Below, piece after piece: positions 1-9,503 of a DNA stretch of 64,000 nt. The stretch spans positions 1 through 64,000 of the forward strand of contig NZ_CASCJC010000001.1 in NCBI RefSeq assembly GCF_949152225.1. Reading direction: 5' to 3'. Position 1 is the first letter of the stretch; each line of letters begins with the position of its first letter. A model generated the notes under the pieces. The model worked only from the letters and a program-made list of their open reading frames with translations. It searched no databases and was not told where the DNA came from. Origin of the DNA: Ligilactobacillus sp900765635. GTDB lineage: Bacteria; Bacillota; Bacilli; Lactobacillales; Lactobacillaceae. Position numbers and translations under genes: made by a program.

Positions 1-27
1 ATCATTCTCCATCCTTTTCACTTGAAA

Positions 28-2280
28 TTATTTTTTCTTAAAATACCAAATGCTCCCACCGATAACGACAATTACTGCAAGTGTTACACCTGTTGGTACT
101 GCCCAACTACTGTTATTTTCTTTTTTAGTTGTGGTTGCTTTTGCAGTTACCTTTGCTTTTTTAGTCTTGTGGTTGCTTTTAGCTTCTTTTGTATCTTCAG
201 AAGGTTGTTCTTCTTGCGAAACATCTTCTTTATTTTGTGTTGCTGATGCAGTTGCTTGTTTACTAGCTGCTTGCAGCGGCTTTGTTGCGACAACTTGATA
301 AACATTATTTGTTGCTTGTGTATTTGTCTTGTTGTCTGTTCCTTTTGCAGGTTGTTTATTATCAATTGCTTGGTTGGAATTGTCTTGCGCTGCTTTTTTC
401 ACTAATTTTGCGATTGCATCTTGGATTAATGCTAATTGTTGCTTAATATCTTGTGCAGAACCATTTAGCAATAATTCTTTAGCCTTAGCAATTGCTGCTT
501 GATATGCTTGATAAGATTGTGGCGTATACAAGTTAGCATCATATTTACCAAATTGCGCAATTGCATGTTGTAAGACACTAATATCAACCAAACCGTTATA
601 ACTAGTTTGTAATGCACTAATTAATTGATCGTAGCCTTGTGGTTGCATATCTTGAGCCGTAATGGCTTTTTGTAATGCTGCTAAGGCATTTTGATATGCT
701 TGGTAAGAAGCTTGCGTATAGTTATCCTTGTTGATTTGCAAATCTGCTTGAACATCTAACAAGAGTTGTGCATCTTCTTTTAATAGACTTGAATACTTCA
801 AGTTTGTCTTAGCTGTAGTCAAAGCGCTAATCAATGTTTGAGTTTGTGTGGCATCCAAGTTATCTTTATCTTGATATGCATTGTTTAAATCATCATAAGC
901 ATCTAAATAATCTTGATAAGAAGCTGCGGTATAATATCCCTTAGAATTATCAATCTTATTAGCTAACAACTCTGCAATCTCTTTTCCACTATATTTTTCA
1001 ATATGTTGGTCGACTGCATTTTTTAAAGAATCATATGCTAAATCGATGGTTGCTTGTGAAGCATACTCATTAGCAACTACTTGTTTAGCCACACTTAACG
1101 CTGCGTTAAATGTACTTTGTGAATCTTTGGTCCATGAGCTCGTATCCGTTGTGCTTACTTGAGCTACATAAGCGCTTAATTTTTGATTATCTGGTTTTTG
1201 ATAATCTTTGCCAGTGCTTATTTCTAAGATTTCTGGAATCGTGTCTTTCCATGAAACTTTAACTTGTTTTAACGTATAGTCTTCAGGTAAAACAAATTCC
1301 GTGATCGTTTGATTAAGCGTTCCTAAGTCAATTTCTTTAGTATCTTGGCTCTTAGCTTTTGTATAAACAACCGCACTCACTTGGGCGTTGCTGATTTGTC
1401 CCATCTGTACAATTCATAAGCTTCTTACTCCTGTTGGTTTAGACAGTGTATATACAAAGTTACTGTTAGTTGCAGAAGATTTATACGATGTCGTATAATC
1501 ACCATCAATCATGTTTAATGGAATCTTGCTTGGTTCTTCAATATCTTTACTTTGAATATCTTGGTGACTTTCTGTAGATACGTATTCACCACCATTGATT
1601 TGAATTTCACCAAAGGTTACAAATCTAAAGTTGCAACTAGCGGTGAAGCGAACCCGTAAATAACGACCTTTAGCAGGCGTTGTAACACTACCTTCTTTGT
1701 ACATATTGCCCGGATTCTTTTCATCATGTGTCAACTCACCATATTCTTTAGCAGTTGAATCATCCCAAGTATTCTTATCTTGACCATTACCAATTGTTAA
1801 GATTGGTGTCCATGTTTTGGCATCTGGACTATCTGCTACTTCAAAGACCGCATCACGAATGTAATTTTGATTGGTTTCATTGATGTAATATCTTAACTTA
1901 TTGATAGTTCTTGTTTGCCCTAAATCAAATAAGATACAACTTCCCTTGGTTGGATATCCATTGATACTTGCCGTTGTAGTCAAATCACCATCAAAGGCAG
2001 CACCAGCATTATTCATGTTACGCATGTCACCACTAGCATAACTTGGATTAATTGCGATATCTGAATCTACTAAATCCGGACTGGTAATCTTTTCATAAGT
2101 TGCACTAAATTTATTTAGCGTTACTGTTGTCGCTTGTGAATTGGATATAATTCATATTTAGTTGTCTCTTTAGTTGCTTTGGCTTTTGCTTGAACTTGAG
2201 TTGGTCTACCTATCACAGAAGCCGTAGCTAGGATAGCGAACAAAATAAACATAGCCGTAAAAAACTTCTTAAACTCCATC
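28..2280 (-). pseudogene. Decayed secreted glycosidase: signal peptide, F5/8-type C domain, FIVAR repeats, C-terminal membrane anchor
   Basis: Three pieces of one former surface protein. The 5' piece (from ATG at 2280) encodes a signal peptide and then YELYPIH, like the start of the N-terminal domain of GH84 N-acetylglucosaminidases. It hits a stop near 2143. A second frame resumes near 2150 and runs through a discoidin (F5/8 type C) domain to a TGA at 1414-1416. The third piece continues in the same frame after that TGA, so a sense codon (probably CGA, Arg) became a stop. The third piece holds about four FIVAR repeats, a low-complexity Lys/Thr linker and a final transmembrane helix with a KKK tail. 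No LPxTG motif is visible. The catalytic domain is missing, so there is an internal deletion as well. Known: FIVAR and discoidin modules decorate host-glycan hydrolases. Inferred: a former relative of the intact GH84 gene at 39311-42286. Confidence 0.75.
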
Positions 2281-2321
2281 AAATTTTCTCTCAATCTACA
2301 TTTATTTTCTACAATACTCTC

Positions 2322-3473
2322 TTATTTTTGATAAACACTCTTACCATCCAAGTAAGTTTCATATAAGTTAACTTCATCATCGACAACCAAGAAATCAGCT
2401 GCATGTCCTGCAATGATTCCACCACAGCGATCGTCAATACCTACACTGACAGCTGGAACATAACTAGCCATCTTAAATGCATCATAAAGGCTAGCTTTAC
2501 CCCATTTAATAATATTTTTAACCCCATCAATTAATTCCAAAATACTGCCGGCTAAACTACCTGAATCTTTCAAGCGAGCTGCACCATCTTTAACAACTAC
2601 TGGGAACTCACCTAAGAAGTAATTATCACCTTCTGGCATTCCACCAGCCCGCATACAATCGGTAATCATGACGATTTTTTCCGATGATTTAGCTCTAATC
2701 AACGCATTTGCCGCTGCTGGTGCAACATGATGTCCATCACAAATTAACTCACCAAAAGTTTCTGGTGTATCCATCGCAGCTCCAACCATACCTGGTTCAC
2801 GATGATTCAAACCACTCATTCCGTTATAGGTATGCACAAAGATGTCTGCTCCGGCAAAGACTACCTCACGTGCTTGATCATAAGTTGCAGAGCTATGTCC
2901 TAAAGCGACATGAACTCCTTCTTGTGTAACTTTTTGTGTAAATTCAACTGCACCATTTCTTTCTGGAGCAATCGCAATTTTCTTAATCAAGCCACCGGCT
3001 AATTTTTGCCAATTTTCAAAAGTATCATAGTTAGGATCGCCCATATAAATTGGGTTTTGTGCGCCTTTATGTTCTTCTGTAAAGAATGGACCTTCAAAGA
3101 AAATCCCTTGAATCTTAGCGCCTTTAACTTCTTGATAATGATCCCCAATCAATTTAGCCACATTGTTTAAAGATTCAGTACTTGATGTTAATGTTGTTGG
3201 TAAAAATGAAGTAACACCACAACTTAACAATCCTTGCGAAATAACTTTTAAGCCTTCCAAATCACAGTCCATCACATCATGATTTTTAAAACCATGAATA
3301 TGTGTATCAACCAAACCAGGAGCAATCACTTTACCGCTGTAATCTAAGATTTCAACATCATCTGGTTTAGTCTTGGTATAACGTCCAAATTTACCATCGC
3401 AAACTTCTAAATAACCGCCATATTCGACACCAGACCGTAATAAAAATTTATCGGCATGAACATAATAATGCAT
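2322..3473 (-). CDS. nagA: N-acetylgalactosamine/N-acetylglucosamine-6-phosphate deacetylase (NagA family; gnbF-like)
   Basis: Cytosolic amidohydrolase of 383 residues that removes acetate from amino-sugar 6-phosphates. Visible motifs: HIHG near residue 60 (metal-binding HxH), FFEGPF near 125, GHSSAT near 193, HTYNGMSG near 215, the HH pair in CDGHHVAP near 246, and the catalytic Asp in MITDCMR near 270. The length is normal. The ATG has a good AAGAAGG ribosome site. It is the last gene of a run shared with the L. casei gnb locus, where the equivalent GnbF acts on GalNAc-6-P. A terminator (3553-3599) separates it from agaS upstream, so it may have its own promoter or be reached by readthrough. 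The family is certain; GalNAc versus GlcNAc preference is inferred from context. Confidence 0.9.
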   Translation of the reverse strand: MHYYVHADKFLLRSGVEYGGYLEVCDGKFGRYTKTKPDDVEILDYSGKVIAPGLVDTHIHGFKNHDVMDCDLEGLKVISQGLLSCGVTSFLPTTLTSSTESLNNVAKLIGDHYQEVKGAKIQGIFFEGPFFTEEHKGAQNPIYMGDPNYDTFENWQKLAGGLIKKIAIAPERNGAVEFTQKVTQEGVHVALGHSSATYDQAREVVFAGADIFVHTYNGMSGLNHREPGMVGAAMDTPETFGELICDGHHVAPAAANALIRAKSSEKIVMITDCMRAGGMPEGDNYFLGEFPVVVKDGAARLKDSGSLAGSILELIDGVKNIIKWGKASLYDAFKMASYVPAVSVGIDDRCGGIIAGHAADFLVVDDEVNLYETYLDGKSVYQK

Positions 3474-3552
3474 TGTTTGTTCCTTCTTTCTGCTTTATGC
3501 CGGCAAAATTTCAACTCATTTTGTCGCAATTTTTGCTTAATCATCAAAAATA

Positions 3553-3599
3553 ATAAAAAGCGGCTATAAATCAGCACTAACTGTTGAATTATAGCCGCT
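3553..3599 (-). terminator. Intrinsic terminator between agaS and nagA
   Basis: An 11-bp perfect stem (AGCGGCTATAA paired with TTATAGCCGCT) is followed by a T-run when read on the minus strand. It lies downstream of agaS and upstream of nagA, inside what would otherwise be one operon. Confidence 0.8.
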
Positions 3600-3653
3600 A
3601 AACTTGTTAACTTTTTTGACCGTCACTTTGTCGTTTTTGAGAAAATCTCAATT

Positions 3654-4826
3654 TTAGCAGCTAAAATCGTGAATGATAACCCCTTTAACAACACGGTTAA
3701 CCGTTCCTGTTGGAGATGGTGTATCCGGTGTGTTGCCAATTTTAACCGCCGCTAGTAATGCGATTGTTTGGGCAAACATTACGTCTGCTAAAGCTAGATA
3801 GCCATCAGGTAACTTAGAGGCATCTTCACTAAAGAAGAATTTTTCACCACTAAAATCAGGCGTACCTGGTTGACCGATTGCTACAACATGTTTAGCTATT
3901 TGGTCACCCTTAATTTCTTCTAAAACATCAATATCGTATTGGCGGGTATATTCATCGTTGTTAACAAAATCAAAAACTAATGCCTTTTCATTGACAAAAG
4001 ATTTTGGACCATGTCTAAAGCCCATTGATGAATCAAAGACCGTCGCAACTTTACCGGCAGTTAACTCTAAAACTTTAAGTTGTGCTTCACGTGTCAAGCC
4101 ACCTAAACTGCCTGATCCTAGATAAATAATGCGTTCGAAATCATCGGCTACAAGCGTTTGAATTTCTGTTTCTCGTTCAATCACTTGTTGACCTAACTTG
4201 GCTGCTGTAGCAACATAACTTGCTTTTTGTTTAGCATCTGTACTATCAAAAATTAATAAAGCTGCTAAAGTCATGCATGAGAAACTACCAGTCATCGCAA
4301 AACCAGCATCATTAGAACGTGCAGGCATCAACAATACATAACTGTTTGCCTTATCCTTTTCGTTTTGTGCTAATTTTCCTTCTGGTGCACAGGTAATCAC
4401 CAAGTGGTAGATGTTTTTAACCGCCTTGTTGGCAATCGCAATTGCCGCCACACTTTCAGGACTGTTACCACTACGCGCAAATGAAACAAGTAACGTTGGT
4501 TCATCTGGTTGTAAAAATTCTAATGGCCGTGAAACAATGTCGGTTGTTCCGAGACTTTCAAATTTATAGCGCTTAGAGTCACCATGAGCTCGCAAATAAG
4601 GTAAAATCGTATCTCCTACATATTGTGAGGTCCCTGCTCCAGTAAAGACTACACGTAATTTTTCATGTCCATCCAATTCAATTTTTGCCAAAAATTCAGC
4701 AATCTTTGTTTGATGTTGTTGCCAAATTTCCAAGGTTTCATGCCACAATTCAGGTTGTTGCTTGATTTCACGCGTTGTAATCTCAGCACCCATTTGTGTC
4801 AATTCTTCTTTTGTTAAACTAAACAT
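3654..4826 (-). CDS. agaS: AgaS-type galactosamine-6-phosphate deaminase/isomerase (SIS domain; gnbE-like)
   Basis: Two-SIS-domain sugar isomerase of 390 residues. In this family it converts galactosamine-6-P to tagatose-6-P with release of ammonia. Visible: the first SIS domain with VVFTGAGTSQYVG and SFARSGNSPES (phosphate binding), and the second with IIYLGSGSLGGL and SMGFRHGPKSF. The start is the ATG at 4826 (MFSLTKEEL), preceded by GGAGG at good spacing. An upstream in-frame TTG at 4841 is less likely because it overlaps that ribosome site. It follows the PTS genes in the order seen in gnb/aga operons. Its product needs a tagatose-6-P kinase and an aldolase, which could be the PfkB kinase and LacD at 49-53 kb. 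Confidence 0.87.
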   Translation of the reverse strand: MFSLTKEELTQMGAEITTREIKQQPELWHETLEIWQQHQTKIAEFLAKIELDGHEKLRVVFTGAGTSQYVGDTILPYLRAHGDSKRYKFESLGTTDIVSRPLEFLQPDEPTLLVSFARSGNSPESVAAIAIANKAVKNIYHLVITCAPEGKLAQNEKDKANSYVLLMPARSNDAGFAMTGSFSCMTLAALLIFDSTDAKQKASYVATAAKLGQQVIERETEIQTLVADDFERIIYLGSGSLGGLTREAQLKVLELTAGKVATVFDSSMGFRHGPKSFVNEKALVFDFVNNDEYTRQYDIDVLEEIKGDQIAKHVVAIGQPGTPDFSGEKFFFSEDASKLPDGYLALADVMFAQTIALLAAVKIGNTPDTPSPTGTVNRVVKGVIIHDFSC

Positions 4827-4858
4827 CTTCTCATCCTCCAACTTAACGCTTCGTTTGA

Positions 4859-5263
4859 CTATTCATCATCATCGTCATCGTCTTGATTCAACATGTCATT
4901 TACACATTGGATTCCTTTACGTCCACCGTCAATTAGGTTTGGTGTTGTGCCTAATAAACCTGAATTAAGATATTCGATGACCATTGCCATATTCATTCCA
5001 GCATAAAGTTCAAAATTTGCTTTACCTGCCACAAGTTGCTTAAACATCACATTGCAAGGTGTTCCACCATACAAATCTGCCAAGACCGTATAGTCAGCTA
5101 AATCTGCTACGGTTTCTTTGACCTTCGCTAAATATTCTTCTGGTCCTTCATTTGGTAACAAAGGTACAGCATAGATGTCATCTTGTGGTCCCATGATCAT
5201 TTCGACACTTTTCTTTAGTTCTACACATAAGTTACCATGACTCACTAAAATCAACGGTTTCAT
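4859..5263 (-). CDS. PTS mannose-family EIIA, N-acetylgalactosamine/galacto-N-biose type (gnbA-like)
   Basis: Cytosolic phosphocarrier of 134 residues. The phosphorylated His is in LVSHGNL near residue 9, and the domain continues through VLADLYGGTPCNV near 61-73, both typical of the EIIA-Man fold. The acidic end, a run of Asp, is unusual but harmless. It is the fourth PTS subunit in the order B-C-D-A, sits 33 bp upstream of agaS, and is surely co-transcribed with the genes above it. It would pass phosphate from HPr to EIIB at 7007-7483. Substrate is inferred from the GH35 gene and agaS beside it. Confidence 0.9.
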   Translation of the reverse strand: MKPLILVSHGNLCVELKKSVEMIMGPQDDIYAVPLLPNEGPEEYLAKVKETVADLADYTVLADLYGGTPCNVMFKQLVAGKANFELYAGMNMAMVIEYLNSGLLGTTPNLIDGGRKGIQCVNDMLNQDDDDDDE

Positions 5264-5297
5264 TTAAACGACTCCTCTCGACTCACTCGATAAATTA

Positions 5298-6110
5298 TTA
5301 GCCTTTAGCGATAACGCCTAATGCAGATAATACTACAGAAACAATTAATACGATGAAGATTGCCTTTGTAGATGTCATGTTCTTCTTACCTAACATCCAG
5401 TAAATTGCACCAACGATTGCTGCTGGAACTAGTTTTGGTAAGATCATGTCTAAACTGTTTTGGATACTTAAAGTAACTTCACCTAACTTAGGTACAAATG
5501 CGATATGAACACTAACCATGGTTGCTACTAAAGCCCCAACCATGAATGTACCCAATAAGGTAGCAGCATCTGTCAAAGCAGATAAGCGGTGTTGCATGGT
5601 TGTTACCAAGCTAACCCCTTCTTTGTAAGCCAATTCCAATTGACTCCAACGGAAGTACATAACAAAGATATTAGCTACAACCCAGATAAATACGCCGGCT
5701 GGGTTACCATTTGAAGCCATGTTTGCTGCCAAAGCCCCAAAGATTGTTGGTACTAAAGAACCAAAGATTGAGTCCCCGATTGCAGCGAAAGGTCCCATTA
5801 AACCTGTCTTCAAACCAGAAACAGTATCTTTGGAATCAACACCTTGTTCTTCTTCTAAGGCCAAATCAATCCCAGTAACGATGGTATTAAAGAAGTTAGA
5901 AGTATTGAAAAATTGTGTATGAACCTTCATCATTTCTTTTAATTCTGGTGTATCATCGCCATAAATCTTGCGTAATTGTGGCAAGATTGTGTATAAATAA
6001 CCTGAAGCTTGCATTCTTTCATAGTTCCAACCTAATTGGAAACCAAATAAACTTCTACGGTTAATTTGTCTAAAATCTTCTTTGGTTAATTTATAATTAG
6101 AGTTCGTCAT
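5298..6110 (-). CDS. PTS mannose-family EIID (gnbD-like)
   Basis: Membrane subunit of about 270 residues. It starts with the usual EIID segment (RQINRRSLFGFQLGWNYERM), followed by a long cytosolic part (GLMGPFAAIGDSIFGS near 125-140) and hydrophobic helices at the C-terminus. The chosen start, ATG at 6110, has AGGGGG nine bases upstream. An in-frame ATG at 6131 lacks a ribosome site. The start overlaps the end of EIIC by 14 bp, which suggests translational coupling. EIIC and EIID together form the mannose-family channel. Confidence 0.9.
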   Translation of the reverse strand: MTNSNYKLTKEDFRQINRRSLFGFQLGWNYERMQASGYLYTILPQLRKIYGDDTPELKEMMKVHTQFFNTSNFFNTIVTGIDLALEEEQGVDSKDTVSGLKTGLMGPFAAIGDSIFGSLVPTIFGALAANMASNGNPAGVFIWVVANIFVMYFRWSQLELAYKEGVSLVTTMQHRLSALTDAATLLGTFMVGALVATMVSVHIAFVPKLGEVTLSIQNSLDMILPKLVPAAIVGAIYWMLGKKNMTSTKAIFIVLIVSVVLSALGVIAKG

Positions 6111-6987
6111 CGTCAACTTCCCCCTCATCATTGGATTGTGTTTGGTTATTTACTGGACCACGTGGTGCTTCGATTGTGCGCTTGTAGCTAATAACTGCAA
6201 AGCCTAAACCGATTAAAGCGATTGCAAGCATTGGTAATGAGTTAAATGTACCTGCAAAGTCTTTAGCCACACCTGCAACACCTGCACCTAATGTTTGGAT
6301 ATTTGTGAAGACAGTTGTCATCAAAGCTGTAATCACAAAACCTAAAATCAAGTATGGGAAATGTTTCTTGACTGGTAAGTAACGAAGTAAGATAGCAAAA
6401 CCAACAGCAGGTAAAACTGCACCAGCAACTGTTAAGCCATCGCCCAACCATTTGAGCGGACCATTCAACCAATCAACAACCGTTGTTACGACACCGCTAC
6501 CAAATGCAAGTGCTAAGAACACTGGAAGCATACGGGATAATGCCCAAGAAACGGAACCTAATAAGAAATGTCTTTCAATTGCTTTGTAGTTGAATTTTTC
6601 AATATCAGCATCGATACGATGCGCAAAGTAAGTGTTTGCAAAACGACCTAAAATATCTGTATAAATCATCAAAGCAGCTACAGGAACAGCGATGGCTGCG
6701 ATAGCTTGTTCTGGATCCATACCAATAGCAACAGAAAAGGCAGTTGCTAAGATTGTCCCGGAGTTAGCATCGATACGAGAAGCTCCCCCGAAAGTACCAA
6801 CACCTAAGATAGTTAACTGCATACTACCACCGATAATCAAACCAGCTTTCAAATCTCCCATGATTAAACCAGAGATAAAACCAGCGAAAACAGCGGAACC
6901 TGCACTAGAGTTGATTTGCAATTCATCTAAAATTTGATAACCTGAATACAATGTTAGTAGTAAAATTTGCCACCATGCGATATCCAT
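6097..6987 (-). CDS. PTS mannose-family EIIC (gnbC-like)
   Basis: Polytopic membrane subunit of 296 residues, normal for EIIC-Man. It opens with a hydrophobic helix (WWQILLLTLYSGYQILDE) and carries a Gly-rich segment (GLIIGGSMQLTILGVGTFGG near 50-70) typical of the family. It contains several more hydrophobic segments and ends in an acidic tail. A strong AAGGGGG ribosome site precedes the ATG. It lies between EIIB and EIID in the expected order and forms the translocation path with EIID. Sugar specificity cannot be read from the sequence; context suggests galacto-N-biose, lacto-N-biose or GalNAc. Confidence 0.9.
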   Translation of the reverse strand: MDIAWWQILLLTLYSGYQILDELQINSSAGSAVFAGFISGLIMGDLKAGLIIGGSMQLTILGVGTFGGASRIDANSGTILATAFSVAIGMDPEQAIAAIAVPVAALMIYTDILGRFANTYFAHRIDADIEKFNYKAIERHFLLGSVSWALSRMLPVFLALAFGSGVVTTVVDWLNGPLKWLGDGLTVAGAVLPAVGFAILLRYLPVKKHFPYLILGFVITALMTTVFTNIQTLGAGVAGVAKDFAGTFNSLPMLAIALIGLGFAVISYKRTIEAPRGPVNNQTQSNDEGEVDDDEL

Positions 6988-7006
6988 GGAAAAAACCCCC
7001 TTTGGT

Positions 7007-7483
7007 TTATTTATTCAAAAGACTCATAAAGTCATCTGCTGTGTCACTTGGTGTCATTTGTGCGATTAAATGTACACCTTTAGCATTCAAAGCATTGAAT
7101 TCTTCAACATCTTGGTCAACCACATTAATTGAGCGTGTGATTGAACGCGTTTGATCTGTTTGTGACATGTTTCCAACATTAATTTCTTTAATTGGAACAC
7201 CAGCTTCAACTAATTTCAAAAGATAATGTGGTGTCTTAGCTACAATTAAAAGTCGTTGACTGTCATATTTACCAGCCAAAATATTAGCAGCCGCTTTTTC
7301 ATAAGGTAATACACTTAATTTAACGCCTGCTGGTGTAGCAAGTTTCAAACCACTTTTTTCGATATCATTTTTGGAAACTTCATCATCAACAACCATAATA
7401 CGTGAAATTTGCAACTTGGTTGTCCATAAGTTTGCAACTTGACCGTGGATTAAACGGCCATCAATTCTTACACCAATAATCAT
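7007..7483 (-). CDS. PTS mannose-family EIIB (gnbB-like)
   Basis: Cytosolic phosphotransfer subunit of 158 residues. The start shows the family motif RIDGRLIHGQVA; the His at about residue 14 takes phosphate from EIIA and passes it to the incoming sugar. Length and the rest of the fold (LIVAKTP, VGNMSQ) are typical of EIIB-Man. GGAGG lies before the ATG. It follows the GH35 gene by 17 bp, so the two are co-transcribed. Confidence 0.9.
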   Translation of the reverse strand: MIIGVRIDGRLIHGQVANLWTTKLQISRIMVVDDEVSKNDIEKSGLKLATPAGVKLSVLPYEKAAANILAGKYDSQRLLIVAKTPHYLLKLVEAGVPIKEINVGNMSQTDQTRSITRSINVVDQDVEEFNALNAKGVHLIAQMTPSDTADDFMSLLNK

Positions 7484-7500
7484 CTTCGTGCCTCCTATAA

Positions 7501-9267
7501 TTACTCAATAACCTTGTGTCTAACTAAATTGATCTTGTCTTGATAAATTCCTTCTGTTTCAAAAATAATAATTTCATTTTCACCTAAATTAAATAATCCA
7601 TGCGGAATATATAAAGACTTGATCGGCCCTTTGTTCCAAAAACGTCCAATATTAAACCCGTTTACAAATACAAGTCCTTTGCCAAAGCCACTTAAATCTA
7701 AGTTTGAATCTAAAGTTTCATTCAACTCGAATTTATATTTGTAAAAACCAGGTACACCCTCCTTCCATGCGTGATTAAATTCAATGGCTCCGATTCGTTC
7801 AAAATCAAGAGCATATTGACTCCAATTTAAAACAAAATGAATATCGCTCATCACACCGGTTCTAATCCCTTTTTCTTGTGTATCAGCTAAAAGTTTAGCC
7901 CCATAGTTTACACGACCCATGTTTTCCATTAAGATGGAAACTTCATTTGTTTCAAACGGTTGTTTAACCAAGATTTCCTCACCAATTTCTTCTTGATACT
8001 GCGTTGCTTGTAATTCTTGATTCAAGAAGAATTGTGCTCGGTCGCGACCGTCAATAATCCGATATTTTTCTTCGACGATATCGCGTTTAGTTGTCGTTTG
8101 ATAAAGCATATAACCATAAGATTGTCCCGCTTTATCCATCGAAACAGGATATTTGAAAGTTTGCTTATCGGCGATTTGATCAATCACCTCAAATAAACTA
8201 ACTTTATCGACTAACTCGATATCACTCACTTGCATGCTTTCTTTAATCCACGGTTGTTCTTGTTTGATTTCTGGGAATAAACGATGAATCATTGCTTGGA
8301 TTTTGTAGTAGCCTTCAGTCGGATTTCCTTGCTCATCTAGTGGTGCTCCATAATCATATGAAGTAATCTGATGTAAATCATGCGTTCCTCGTGCAGAACA
8401 ACCATTCATAAAACCAAAATTGGTACCGCCATGAAACATGTATAAGTTAACACTAGCTTGTTTAACAACTTCTTCTAGTGCTTCTACCATCTCATCTTGG
8501 TCCCGTGTCACTATCGGCTCACCCCAGCGGTTAAACCATCCATCCCAAAATTCCATACACATTAAAGGTTGACTAACACCCTTTTCTTTTTGGAATGCTA
8601 AGATGTTTTCAAAATTTTCAGTAGCTTTGGAACCAAAATTTCCGGTTTCAAGAATGCCTTCTTCAACTAAACTACCCGCTTCCAAAGTTGCATGCCATGC
8701 ACCATCGGATGTAAAAAGCGCAACATCGACACCGTTGTCTTTCATCATCTTAGCTAATGCTTTTAGATAATCTTTATCTTCACCATATGATCCATATTCA
8801 TTTTCGACTTGCATCATTAAAATCGGTCCGCCGTTAGTAATTTGTAGTGGACATAATAGTTTAAATAAATGCTGATAATAACGACTGACATATTCTAGAT
8901 ACCTAGGATCACTTGAACGAACCCGACAATCTTTTTGTAAAAGCCAAGCTGGAAGTCCACCTAATTCCCATTCCGCACAAATATAAGGGGAAGGTCTAAC
9001 AATCACAAATAATCCTTCTTCTTGAGCTGTCTGGATGAACTTGACTACATCCAACCCTTCTCTAAAATTAAAATCGTTTTCAATTTTCTCGTGCATATTC
9101 CAGGGAATATAAGTTTCAACAGTATTGAATCCTAAAGCCTTAAGATTATGCAGTGAATGCCGCCAATCGGCTGGATGGATTCTGAAATAATGAACCGCTC
9201 CAGATAAGATTTTAAATGGCTTTTCATCCAAATAAAAATCCTTTTCTTTGACTGCAAAAGTGTGCAT
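7501..9267 (-). CDS. GH35 beta-galactosidase, intracellular (gnbG/bgaC-like)
   Basis: Glycosidase of 588 residues without a signal peptide, so it acts in the cytosol. GH35 hallmarks: GAVHYFRIHP near 23-32, the acid/base Glu in QVENEYGSYG (about E157), and the nucleophile Glu in MCMEFWDGWF (about E239). The C-terminal half has the two beta-sandwich domains usual for BgaC-type enzymes. First gene of the operon, with AAAGGAG before the ATG. Known relatives beside a mannose-family PTS are S. pneumoniae BgaC (beta-1,3-galactosidase) and L. casei GnbG (phospho-beta-galactosidase on lacto-N-biose/galacto-N-biose). Inferred here: cleavage of the imported, possibly phosphorylated, Gal-beta-1,3-HexNAc disaccharide. 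Confidence 0.9.
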   Translation of the reverse strand: MHTFAVKEKDFYLDEKPFKILSGAVHYFRIHPADWRHSLHNLKALGFNTVETYIPWNMHEKIENDFNFREGLDVVKFIQTAQEEGLFVIVRPSPYICAEWELGGLPAWLLQKDCRVRSSDPRYLEYVSRYYQHLFKLLCPLQITNGGPILMMQVENEYGSYGEDKDYLKALAKMMKDNGVDVALFTSDGAWHATLEAGSLVEEGILETGNFGSKATENFENILAFQKEKGVSQPLMCMEFWDGWFNRWGEPIVTRDQDEMVEALEEVVKQASVNLYMFHGGTNFGFMNGCSARGTHDLHQITSYDYGAPLDEQGNPTEGYYKIQAMIHRLFPEIKQEQPWIKESMQVSDIELVDKVSLFEVIDQIADKQTFKYPVSMDKAGQSYGYMLYQTTTKRDIVEEKYRIIDGRDRAQFFLNQELQATQYQEEIGEEILVKQPFETNEVSILMENMGRVNYGAKLLADTQEKGIRTGVMSDIHFVLNWSQYALDFERIGAIEFNHAWKEGVPGFYKYKFELNETLDSNLDLSGFGKGLVFVNGFNIGRFWNKGPIKSLYIPHGLFNLGENEIIIFETEGIYQDKINLVRHKVIE

Positions 9268-9306
9268 AATTTTTTGCTCCTTTCTTTTTTGCTTTTTACA
9301 CTTATT

Positions 9307-9343
9307 ATGTTAATATAATAACTGTTAGATGTCAACGTTTACA
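9307..9343 (-). promoter_or_regulatory. Promoter of the GH35-PTS operon with overlapping cre
   Basis: On the minus strand TTGACA (9335-9330), a 17-bp gap and TAACAT (9312-9307) form a promoter. TGTAAACGTTGACA (9343-9330) overlaps the -35 box and matches the cre consensus TGNAANCGNWWNCA at all but one position, so CcpA repression is expected. Confidence 0.65.
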
Positions 9344-9370
9344 ATACACTTTTTTGATTTTATTACACTC

Positions 9371-9385
9371 ATTGTCTATACCAAT
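9371..9385. promoter_or_regulatory. dre-like operator for the GntR/UTRA regulator
   Basis: ATTGTCTATACCAAT (reverse ATTGGTATAGACAAT) resembles the dre sites bound by NagR/YvoA/DasR-type regulators of amino-sugar genes. It lies between the two divergent promoters, where the adjacent regulator could control both. Confidence 0.6.
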
Positions 9386-9435
9386 ATACTCTGTTTTGCT
9401 TTTTTGGTTGACTTTATTAAAGAAAATCGCTATCT

Positions 9436-9464
9436 TTTACTTTGTACGTCTTTTTACTTATAAT
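9436..9464 (+). promoter_or_regulatory. Promoter of the GntR regulator gene (gnbR-like)
   Basis: TTTACT (9436-9441), a 17-bp gap and TATAAT (9459-9464) lie 39 bp before the start codon. A second weaker pair (TTGACT 9408, TATCTT 9431) lies just upstream. Confidence 0.6.
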
Positions 9465-9503
9465 ATTTTTTTACTAGACCTATATGTAGAAAGGAGGAAA
9501 AAA

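Noticed and set aside
1414..1416. In-frame TGA read as selenocysteine
   Set aside because: No SECIS-like hairpin and no reason for Sec in a discoidin domain; the other damage in the gene points to a simple nonsense mutation.
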